Assembly: GCA_001786805.1 (NCBI GenBank)
Contig: MFTJ01000001.1
Span: forward strand, 1 to 14,320
Direction of reading: 5' to 3'
DNA length: 14,320 nucleotides
Source: Candidatus Nomurabacteria bacterium RIFCSPHIGHO2_01_FULL_39_10
GTDB taxonomy: Bacteria > Patescibacteriota > Minisyncoccia > Phycocordibacterales > UBA9973
The notes beneath the pieces are model-generated. The model worked only from the letters and a program-made list of their open reading frames with translations. It did no database searches and was not told the DNA's origin. Positions within the stretch are counted from its first letter, which is position 1; each line of letters opens with the position of its first letter. Positions 1 to 5,136 of the stretch are shown here, in pieces. The translations under genes were made by a program, and so were the position numbers.

Positions 1-185
1 GCTTCTTTCACTTCCTTCGTCATTGCCTTCGGCCACACCGCATCTTCATAAGGCCGCACAAAAGTATATTTGCCAAATTTCTCCAGCTTCTCCCCCTCGC
101 CTGTATCTATGAGTTCGTAGTCCTTTTTACCCGCCGAATTGGAGGACCAATCTTTTGAAACAAAAATTTTAATTTGGTTGTGCAT
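1..185 (-). CDS. Class I SAM-dependent methyltransferase, N-terminal fragment
   Basis: Minus-strand frame starting at the ATG at 185-183 and running off the left edge, so only about 61 residues are visible. After MHNQIKIFVSKDW come YELIDTGEGEKLEKFGKYTF and VRPYEDAVWP. The pattern YEL-D-G-G-EKLE-FG-Y---RP---A-WP is the usual N-terminus of class I methyltransferases of the RlmI/YwbD-like group found in Parcubacteria, which methylate 23S rRNA cytosine or related targets. The SAM-binding motifs lie outside the window, so substrate and activity cannot be judged. The start lies 17 bp inside the end of the EamA gene, which suggests translational coupling in one transcript with ychF and the transporter. 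No Shine-Dalgarno sequence precedes the ATG. The family call rests on one short conserved block. Confidence 0.6.
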   Translation of the reverse strand, partial: MHNQIKIFVSKDWSSNSAGKKDYELIDTGEGEKLEKFGKYTFVRPYEDAVWPKAMTKEVKE

Positions 186-1062
186 AGTTATATTTCAACT
201 TTAGATTATTAGTCAATAATAGCACGCCGAAGAAAAATGGAATAAGAGAAGTGATTTGCCATATTGTCGGAATTTGATGAAGCACCAACCATGCTACAAA
301 TAAAGTAAGCAAAGGAGACAGACTACTTATTGCATTAGCTTTGGTGACGGAGATACGGGAAATCCCTTCAAGCCAGAAAATTTTTGATAATCCGAAAAGA
401 ATAAAACCGTTTAAAGCCAAAAAAAGAAAAGATTCTTGGATTTGGAAAAACTGCAAATGTTGCCCAAAAACATAAGCAAGTAAAAGCAAAAAAGGGGTTG
501 CAATTATGCTACGAAGAAATAAGATGGTTTCAGTTGAAGAAATCAGTTTCGCCTTTTGTTGGAGAAAATTACCTAAGGGCGCGCAAAATGTGGCGATAAT
601 GATAAAAAAATCACCAAAATTAACAGACGAAAAATTTGGGACAAGAACTATAACCGCCCCAATAATCATTAAGAAAGAACCGATTTTGGATTCAAAAGAA
701 AAATGTTCTTTACGAATAAGATTAAAAAATAAATAGGAGGTAAAAATTTCAAATAAACTTATGATACTAGCATTGCCGGGAGTAGTCTTTGTAAGCCCTA
801 AATAAAAAAAGGTGTAAAATAAAATACCGATAAAAAACACAATTCCAATTGCATATTTCCATAAAAGTAGATTTTTTAATTCGTATAATTTTTTTTTATA
901 AAGCACAATTGCGAGAAAAAAAATACTGGCTAGAAATGTACTCAAGGCAAGTGAAATAATGCTAGGAACTCCCTTATAAGACAAAATAGTAATAACTGGA
1001 AATAAACTCCAAAGAGCCGCTCCGCTAAATATAAATAACTCGCCCGTACGTTCATTTTTCAT
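169..1062 (-). CDS. EamA/DMT-family transporter
   Basis: A 297-residue, very hydrophobic protein with about ten predicted membrane helices in two five-helix halves, the architecture of drug/metabolite transporter (EamA, RhaT-like) permeases. The N-terminus has the family's GELFIFSGAALWSLFPV helix, and the second half has the usual re-entry pattern (FFIIIATFCAPLGNFLQQKA, later VTKANAISSLSPLLTLFVAW). Length is normal for the family (about 280-310). It should sit in the cytoplasmic membrane and move a small metabolite or amino acid; the substrate cannot be read from sequence. Its ATG overlaps the ychF stop in a 4-bp ATGA junction at 1059-1062, and its end overlaps the methyltransferase start, so it is probably co-transcribed. 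The gene is visibly richer in A+T than ychF, which could mean recent arrival or simply hydrophobic codon content. Confidence 0.88.
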   Translation of the reverse strand: MKNERTGELFIFSGAALWSLFPVITILSYKGVPSIISLALSTFLASIFFLAIVLYKKKLYELKNLLLWKYAIGIVFFIGILFYTFFYLGLTKTTPGNASIISLFEIFTSYLFFNLIRKEHFSFESKIGSFLMIIGAVIVLVPNFSSVNFGDFFIIIATFCAPLGNFLQQKAKLISSTETILFLRSIIATPFLLLLAYVFGQHLQFFQIQESFLFLALNGFILFGLSKIFWLEGISRISVTKANAISSLSPLLTLFVAWLVLHQIPTIWQITSLIPFFFGVLLLTNNLKLKYNYAQPN

Positions 1063-1919
1063 ATTAAAAACTCTATTACATCGCCATCTTTGACAATATA
1101 TTCTTTGCCTTCGGTGCGCACCCAGCCTTTTTCTCGGGCTTTAGTAAAACTTCCGGCTTGAATGAGCTGCTCATAGGAAACGACTTCCGCGCGGATAAAT
1201 TTTTGCTGAAAATCTGTGTGGATTGATTTGCCCGCGAAAGGGGCTGTCGCTCCGCGCAAGGTCGTCCATGCTCTCGATTCGTCTTCGCCCGTAGTAAAAA
1301 AAGTAATTAAATTTAATAAATCATAACCGGCTTTGATAAGATGATCCAACCCCGTACCAAAAATAGGGTCGACTATCAGGTATGGTCCGGGGATTTTTGA
1401 TAAAAAATCCCCGGACCTTCCATCAATCTCCCCCTGCGAAGGGGGAGTGCCGAAGGCGAGGGGGTCTGCTATGGCAGATGTGTTCAGCACATACAAAGTC
1501 GGTTTTTTTATATTGGCAAGTTCAAGCTCCATATTTATAACTTCAATATCAAACATCGGGTCTATCTTGTCATGCACATGAATCATCTGTTTGTCTTCAA
1601 AAATCCGCACCACTTCAATAATGGCGTCCACTTCACGAATGTGCGAGAGAAATTTATTGCCGAGTCCTGCCCCCTCCGAAGCCCCTTTCACAAGTCCAGC
1701 TATATCCACGAACTCCACCACAGCCGGAATAGTTTTTTTTGATTTAGAAATTTCCGAAAGCTTAGTAAGCCTTTCGTCCGGCACAGGCACAATACCGACC
1801 GAAGGGTCAATAGTGCAGAAAGGATAATTCTCCGCGGGTACATTCTTTTTGGTCAGCGCGTTAAAAAGCGTGGATTTGCCGACATTCGGGAGTCCCACAA
1901 TTCCAATTTTTAAAGACAT
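1059..1919 (-). CDS. ychF: YchF/OLA1-family P-loop NTPase, A-domain missing, in-frame palindrome insertion
   Basis: Ribosome-associated Obg-family NTPase. Visible are G1 (GLPNVGKST, residues 9-17), G3 (DIAG, 72-75) followed by the switch GLVKGASEGAGLGNKFLSHI, and an intact C-terminal TGS domain (about 205-286, ending KEYIVKDGDVIEFLI). At 286 residues it is about 75 shorter than the usual 360. The whole helical A-domain that should follow ELELANI (130-137) is absent: the chain goes directly to KKPTLYVLN. The G4 motif, normally NxxE and responsible for ATP preference, reads N146-T-S-A149. Residues about 143-179 are encoded by a block of hairpins and resemble no part of YchF; homology resumes at YLIVD (180). 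The frame stays open throughout, so the gene may be expressed, but base recognition and the coiled-coil arm are lost. A TATATT box sits 6 nt before the ATG. A frame-preserving pseudogene is possible. Confidence 0.85.
   Translation of the reverse strand: MSLKIGIVGLPNVGKSTLFNALTKKNVPAENYPFCTIDPSVGIVPVPDERLTKLSEISKSKKTIPAVVEFVDIAGLVKGASEGAGLGNKFLSHIREVDAIIEVVRIFEDKQMIHVHDKIDPMFDIEVINMELELANIKKPTLYVLNTSAIADPLAFGTPPSQGEIDGRSGDFLSKIPGPYLIVDPIFGTGLDHLIKAGYDLLNLITFFTTGEDESRAWTTLRGATAPFAGKSIHTDFQQKFIRAEVVSYEQLIQAGSFTKAREKGWVRTEGKEYIVKDGDVIEFLI
1384..1492. repeat. Hairpin cluster inserted inside ychF
   Basis: Four consecutive inverted repeats fill this stretch. 1384-1417 has perfect 15-bp arms (GGTCCGGGGATTTTT and its complement) around a 4-nt loop. 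1428-1447 has 7-bp arms (CTCCCCC/GGGGGAG) and a 6-nt loop. 1465-1478 has TCTGC/GCAGA with a 4-nt loop. 1478-1492 has ATGTG/CACAT with a 5-nt loop. A short GCCGAAGGC lies between the second and third. The block interrupts ychF homology exactly and is translated in frame as about 37 residues rich in Pro, Gly and Ser. It looks like a mobile palindromic element comparable in principle to the Rickettsia palindromic elements that insert in frame in proteins; that comparison is inference. Confidence 0.75.
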
Positions 1920-1925
1920 TTAGAA

Positions 1926-1931
1926 AATATA
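1926..1931 (-). promoter_or_regulatory. -10 box of ychF
   Basis: TATATT on the minus strand, with six bases (TTCTAA) between it and the ATG at 1919. Transcription would begin at or within a base or two of the start codon, so the mRNA is probably leaderless. No convincing -35 hexamer is seen. Confidence 0.5.
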
Positions 1932-1956
1932 CCAAAAACAAGCTAAAAAGTCATTT

Positions 1957-1979
1957 TGAGCAAGGACTACTCTTGCTCA
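1957..1979 (+). repeat. REP-like hairpin, copy 1
   Basis: Perfect 8-bp arms TGAGCAAG and CTTGCTCA around a 7-nt centre GACTACT. It lies in the 147-bp gap between the ychF start and the end of the GAF-domain frame. It differs from copies 3 and 4 by one base in the centre (T for C). The rest of the gap (1920-2066) holds the ychF promoter and nothing else recognisable. Confidence 0.85.
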
Positions 1980-2066
1980 GTTTTATCTCAAAAAATTTCC
2001 GCTTTCGTTTCGCCTTGCGCGAATGATAACAAAATACAGACCGAAAAGAAACTGGGTGATTTATTT

Positions 2067-2558
2067 CTATGTTTTTTTATTTATCTCATTCTCAGCTTCT
2101 TCCGCCAATTCCAAAAAATCGGCTGTTTCTTTTAGGCTAAATTTCCTAGGTTCATAGCCTTTTATGCAAAACACGCCCACCGGCAAATGGCTTTTTTTAT
2201 CATACAGAGATTTTCCGACATAAAAGCGGATATGAGACTCCCCTTTTACCATGGGATTGTCGGCAAAACGCGGGTCGGCTAGCGTATCTTCTACGACAAA
2301 AAGAACTCCAGACATCAAAGCGTGTCCGCAGAAAGATATGTCTCTTGGCCCTTCCGTTTGCGCAAGACCCTGAACGGACTTAAACCATTCGCGGTCTTTG
2401 TCAACGAGAGTAATGGTAGAAATTGGAACAGCAAATTTCTCAATCGCTTTTCTGGTAATTATGTCAAATCTTTCTTCCGTCGCCGTGTCTAAAAGCTTTA
2501 GACCCTGAAGGGCGCAGAGACATTCTTTTTCATTTTTGGGGATTAGGGGCTGGTTGCG
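2067..2558 (-). CDS. GAF-domain protein without a recognisable start codon
   Basis: The open frame covers 163 codons and encodes one complete GAF domain: QPLIPKNEKE, then LKLLDTATEERFDIITRKAI, ISTITLVDKDREWFKSVQGL, PRDISFCGHALMSG, EDTLADPRFADNPMVKGE, HIRFYVGKSL and GVFCIKGYEPRKFSLKE. This is the stand-alone sensory GAF type that often begins PIPxNExxRLxxL. The frame is closed upstream by TAG at 2559-2561, and between that stop and residue 80 there is no ATG, GTG or TTG; the first ATG (2316-2318) would delete half the domain. A TATAAT box at 2566-2571 would place a leaderless start almost exactly where the frame opens (CGC, 2556-2558), yet no start codon is there. Either initiation is non-canonical, or the start was lost by mutation or sequence error. 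Ligand unknown; no output domain is attached. Confidence 0.6.
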   Translation of the reverse strand, partial: RNQPLIPKNEKECLCALQGLKLLDTATEERFDIITRKAIEKFAVPISTITLVDKDREWFKSVQGLAQTEGPRDISFCGHALMSGVLFVVEDTLADPRFADNPMVKGESHIRFYVGKSLYDKKSHLPVGVFCIKGYEPRKFSLKETADFLELAEEAENEINKKT

Positions 2559-2565
2559 CTAACTT

Positions 2566-2571
2566 ATTATA
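2566..2571 (-). promoter_or_regulatory. Candidate -10 box for the GAF-domain frame
   Basis: TATAAT on the minus strand, 7 nt before the point where the GAF frame opens. A second TATAAT lies at 2587-2592. Position and sequence match the other -10 boxes here, but the downstream gene lacks a standard start codon, so the assignment is tentative. Confidence 0.35.
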
Positions 2572-2608
2572 CCATAACTTCTATTTATTATACAACAAAT
2601 TGAAATTA

Positions 2609-3871
2609 TTACACCACATTTATTACCAGGCTATGTTCTTCTATTGCAGTCAGTCTGTCATATTTAACTATCCTTTCTTCTCTGGTCGTCGCTCCCGCTT
2701 TGATATAGTCCGCTTGGACAGCTGCCGACAAGTCTGAGATAAAAGTATCAAGTGTCTCGCCAGAGCGGTGAGACACAAAAATTTTAATATTATTTTCCTT
2801 TGCCATTCTGATGGCTTGCAGGGTCTCCGAAAGAGTTCCTATCTGATTTGGTTTGACCAAAAGAGTATTGATGGATTTATTTTCAATCGCTTTTTTTATT
2901 AGTTCAACATTTGTGACTGTAAGGTCATCTCCGACAATGTTTATCTGCCCGCCCAATTTTCCCTCCATTTGCGCAAACCCTTTAAAATCTTCCTCATCAA
3001 GACCGTCTTCGATAGAAATTATTTTATAGCGAGCGCATAGCTCTTGATAAAAATTTATCATTTCTTCCGTATTTAGTTTTTTATCTTCAAAAACATACTG
3101 ACCATTCTTGAAAAATGTCGAAGCGGCTACATCCAGCCCGACTTTAACCTGATTGGTGTCGTAACCAGCGGAGGAAATCGCTGTTTCCAAATATTTTAAA
3201 GCCTCTTCGTTGGTGGAAAGCTTTGGCGCGAAACCGCCTTCGTCTCCGAGAGTTACCGACTGATTATCTTTGACTAAAAGACTCCGAAGTGTTTTAATTA
3301 TTTTATTGGCAACTTCAACTTTTTCTTTGATTGTTTTGAATGCTGTCGGAACCAGCATAAATTCTTGAAAAGATAACCCGCTATCCGAATGTTTCCCGCC
3401 GTTTATGACATTAAAGGCAGGCTGTGGAATTTTATATTTTCTTTTTTCTTCCTTACCATAATACAAATTCGCTAAATGCTCGTAGAGCTCTATTCCTTTT
3501 CCCTTCGCGCAAGCTCTAGCGAAAGCGAGCGACACTGCCAAAATCGCGTTTGCTCCCAGCCTGCTTTTATTTTTTGTGCCGTCTAATTTAATCAATGATT
3601 CATCTAACTCATTCTGGGATATTTCTTTTCCAATCAAAAATTTTGAGATTTCTCCATTTACATTTTCTACCGCCTTGAGCACACCCTTGCCTTTAAATCT
3701 TTTCATGTCTCCGTCTCGCAACTCACATGCTTCGTGCATCCCCGTGCTTGCTCCTGAAGGCACCGCGGCAGATCCCTCAGCTCCGCCAAGAAGCGCGCAA
3801 GAAGCAAAAACAGTCGGATTGCCCCTTGAATCCAATATCTCTTTTGCTCCCAGTTTTTCAATAATAGGCAT
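2609..3871 (-). CDS. eno: Enolase (phosphopyruvate hydratase)
   Basis: Converts 2-phosphoglycerate to phosphoenolpyruvate in the cytoplasm. The 420-residue product is near full length. Visible are the N-terminal lid motif EILDSRGNPTV (11-21) and SGASTGMHEA (39-48), VINGGKHSDSGLSFQEFM (155-172), the general-acid loop GDEGGFAP with E211, metal ligands D247, E288 and D315, catalytic base K340 in LLVKPNQIGT, and SHRSGETLD (367-375). The family signature near the C-terminus is slightly unusual (KAGATTREERIVKYDRL in place of KTGAPARSER-type). I start at the ATG at 3871, giving the normal MPIIEKLGAKEIL; the frame is open to 3922, but those 17 residues are not enolase-like and would run through the promoter. 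With gap and the mutase-pyruvate kinase fusion it supplies lower glycolysis. Confidence 0.96.
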   Translation of the reverse strand: MPIIEKLGAKEILDSRGNPTVFASCALLGGAEGSAAVPSGASTGMHEACELRDGDMKRFKGKGVLKAVENVNGEISKFLIGKEISQNELDESLIKLDGTKNKSRLGANAILAVSLAFARACAKGKGIELYEHLANLYYGKEEKRKYKIPQPAFNVINGGKHSDSGLSFQEFMLVPTAFKTIKEKVEVANKIIKTLRSLLVKDNQSVTLGDEGGFAPKLSTNEEALKYLETAISSAGYDTNQVKVGLDVAASTFFKNGQYVFEDKKLNTEEMINFYQELCARYKIISIEDGLDEEDFKGFAQMEGKLGGQINIVGDDLTVTNVELIKKAIENKSINTLLVKPNQIGTLSETLQAIRMAKENNIKIFVSHRSGETLDTFISDLSAAVQADYIKAGATTREERIVKYDRLTAIEEHSLVINVV

Positions 3872-3880
3872 TTTAAAAAC

Positions 3881-3886
3881 ATTATA
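3881..3886 (-). promoter_or_regulatory. Extended -10 promoter of eno
   Basis: Minus strand reads TGTTATAAT, a TGn-extended consensus -10, 9 nt before the enolase ATG. This predicts a 5' leader of only about 2-3 nt. No clear -35 is present, as expected for extended -10 promoters. Confidence 0.6.
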
Positions 3887-3915
3887 ACACTTCCATAAAG
3901 CACGACCTAGCGTTC

Positions 3916-3938
3916 CGAGCAAGGACTACCCTTGCTCA
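3916..3938 (+). repeat. REP-like hairpin, copy 2
   Basis: Arms GAGCAAG and CTTGCTC around GACTACC; the outermost base pair is broken (C in place of T at 3916). It lies between the divergent eno and RAYT genes, 29 bp before the RAYT ATG. TTGCTC of the right arm (3932-3937) is 17 bp from the RAYT -10 box, so the repeat may supply a weak -35 element. Confidence 0.85.
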
Positions 3939-3954
3939 AATTTTAGTGTATGTA

Positions 3955-3960
3955 TATAAT
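3955..3960 (+). promoter_or_regulatory. -10 box of the RAYT gene
   Basis: Consensus TATAAT followed by six bases (ATATAG) and the ATG at 3967, predicting a leaderless mRNA. A TTG-containing hexamer inside hairpin copy 2 lies at the ideal 17-bp spacing. Confidence 0.6.
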
Positions 3961-3966
3961 ATATAG

Positions 3967-4644
3967 ATGTATAGAAAAACACCATTTGCTGAAGGTGAAT
4001 ATTATCATATCTATTCTCGTGGGGTAGAAAAACGCAAGATATTTTTAAATACTAAAGACTATAATCGTTTTGTTGCTCTTTTGTATATTATGAATCAGGA
4101 CGCCCCATTTAGAATGGATAATTTTCTGCGTGATAATAAAAATGATTTGAAAAATATTTTTAAAGAAAAAAGAGAAAAAACTTTAGTATCAATTTTGGGT
4201 TACTGCCCAATGCCAAATCATTTTCACTTAATTTTATATGAGCATACAGAAGGCGGTATAACTAAATTCATGGGCAAATTTTTAACTGCTTACTCAATGT
4301 ATTTCAATACAAAATACGAAAGAAGCGGTCCCCTGTTTACTCATCCTTTTAGATCACAGCACATTGAAAATGAATCACAGTATATGTGGATATTTTCTTA
4401 TTTACATCTTAATCCGCTTTCCATAATTGAAAAGGGGTGGAAAGAAAATGGTATAAAAAACAAAAAAGAGGCGGAAGAATTTTTAGAAAAATATCAGTTT
4501 TCAAGTTATTTAGATTTCTTAGGAAAAGACAGGATTGAATCGGCAATTATTGATTTTTCTCTTATTCCGGAATACATGAAAAATATGGATTTAGATTTTA
4601 AGACACAAGAAAAAATATTTAACGAAAATAGCCCTATTGAGTAG
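3967..4644 (+). CDS. REP-associated tyrosine transposase (RAYT), Y1/HUH family
   Basis: A 225-residue single-strand DNA transposase-like protein related to IS200/IS605 TnpA and to domesticated RAYTs. It opens with the family pattern YRKTPFAEGEYYHIYSRGVE (fold strand 1) and has the metal-binding HUH pair H85-F-H87 in MPNHFHLIL. A tyrosine-bearing helix follows (LTAYSMYFNTKY, candidates Y109, Y112, Y117) and then RSGPLFTHPFRS, typical of the Y1_Tnp/RAYT clade. The C-terminus adds about 90 residues with YLHLNP, also typical of RAYTs. The gene is intact, has its own promoter, and is the only plus-strand gene among minus-strand neighbours. Identical-orientation hairpins stand 29 bp before its start and 14 bp after its stop, and two more lie within about 2 kb. 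RAYTs usually occur as single copies that mobilise REP hairpins. It is more A+T-rich than eno, consistent with acquisition. Activity is inferred. Confidence 0.9.
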   Translation: MYRKTPFAEGEYYHIYSRGVEKRKIFLNTKDYNRFVALLYIMNQDAPFRMDNFLRDNKNDLKNIFKEKREKTLVSILGYCPMPNHFHLILYEHTEGGITKFMGKFLTAYSMYFNTKYERSGPLFTHPFRSQHIENESQYMWIFSYLHLNPLSIIEKGWKENGIKNKKEAEEFLEKYQFSSYLDFLGKDRIESAIIDFSLIPEYMKNMDLDFKTQEKIFNENSPIE

Positions 4645-4664
4645 TTTTGAGCAATTTTGAGCAA
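4645..4664 (+). repeat. Tandem duplication of the hairpin foot
   Basis: TTTTGAGCAA occurs twice head to tail, directly after the RAYT stop codon. The second unit is the left flank and arm of hairpin copy 3, so the first looks like a remnant or slippage copy of a half-hairpin. Confidence 0.7.
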
Positions 4665-4680
4665 GGACTACCCTTGCTCA
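4658..4680 (+). repeat. REP-like hairpin, copy 3
   Basis: Perfect arms TGAGCAAG and CTTGCTCA around GACTACC, 14 bp beyond the RAYT stop and 4 bp before the end of the small unknown gene on the other strand. It could also end transcription of either convergent gene, although no long T-run follows. Confidence 0.9.
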
Positions 4681-4684
4681 TTTA

Positions 4685-5059
4685 TTAACCTAACCAGCCC
4701 CCTGGCAATTCTGTTGCCGCAATTTCGGTTGTTACATCTATTAGACCTTGTTGAGCATCTTCAATCTTTTTTTTAAGCGTCTTTAGATCTATTAATAATT
4801 CAGCTCTTTTGGCTTCGGCTTCCGTCAAGCCCTCTTGAGTCATTGGTTCGCCAGATACTGTATAGGGACGATTAGAAACTATGTTGATGTTACTAAATCT
4901 TTCAGGCATAACCATATTTTTTACTCCTTGCTCGAGCCGCACAATGACTTTAAATGTTTTTTCTAATTCAGCTTCTTTTAGTACCGATTCAATTTTTGCT
5001 TGTATCTTTGCGGCGCCTCCTCCTTCTGGATTTTTTGATTTTGGAATCTCTTGGTTCAT
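4685..5059 (-). CDS. Hypothetical protein, 124 aa
   Basis: I do not recognise this protein. From the ATG at 5059 it begins with a polar, Gly/Pro-containing stretch (SKNPEGGGAA), then a possible helix-strand region with KTFKVIVRLEQGVKNMV (35-50), a loop with SNRPYTVSGEPMTQEG (62-77) and a charged helix with coiled-coil character (about 79-112). It ends with the short tail PGGWLG. There is no signal peptide or membrane segment, so it is probably cytoplasmic. A longer reading from a TTG at 5116 would start inside hairpin copy 4 and is unlikely. A TACAAT box 6 nt before the ATG gives it an independent, probably leaderless transcript. It is bracketed by hairpin copies 3 and 4 and lies convergent with the RAYT; it could be passenger, partner or unrelated. 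Confidence 0.7.
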   Translation of the reverse strand: MNQEIPKSKNPEGGGAAKIQAKIESVLKEAELEKTFKVIVRLEQGVKNMVMPERFSNINIVSNRPYTVSGEPMTQEGLTEAEAKRAELLIDLKTLKKKIEDAQQGLIDVTTEIAATELPGGWLG

Positions 5060-5065
5060 GTTTAT

Positions 5066-5071
5066 ATTGTA
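5066..5071 (-). promoter_or_regulatory. -10 box of the small unknown gene
   Basis: TACAAT on the minus strand, 6 nt before the ATG at 5059; TTGTAC (complement of 5089-5094) lies 17 bp upstream as a weak -35. A leaderless transcript is predicted. Confidence 0.5.
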
Positions 5072-5105
5072 AACAAAAAATCTAGTAAGTACAAATAAAA
5101 AAGCA

Positions 5106-5136
5106 AAAATGAGCAAGGACTACCCTTGCTCATTTT
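5106..5136 (+). repeat. REP-like hairpin, copy 4, with extended stem
   Basis: The 23-nt hairpin core (5110-5132) is identical to copy 3. Flanking AAAA and TTTT extend the arms to a perfect 12 bp. On the minus strand it directly follows the TAA of the mutase-pyruvate kinase gene (5135-5137, overlapping the foot of the stem) and is followed by T-rich sequence, so it could act as that gene's terminator. Confidence 0.88.

Noticed and set aside
3576..3887. Plus-strand open frame opposite enolase.
   Set aside because: It is antisense to a highly conserved enzyme and has no recognisable product; the same applies to other frames opposite gap, transketolase, rpiB, ychF and the mutase-kinase gene.
3872..3922. 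Seventeen-residue N-terminal extension of enolase.
   Set aside because: Not enolase-like, covers the extended -10 box and part of hairpin copy 2; the ATG at 3871 gives the canonical N-terminus.
5060..5116. Longer start (TTG) for the 124-aa gene, giving a hydrophobic N-terminus.
   Set aside because: It would begin in the hairpin arm and be translated through the -10 box; the ATG at 5059 has the same promoter geometry as other genes here.
1957..5136. CRISPR array, because of four near-identical repeats.
   Set aside because: Copies are hundreds to thousands of bases apart, separated by genes, with no regular spacers or Cas genes.
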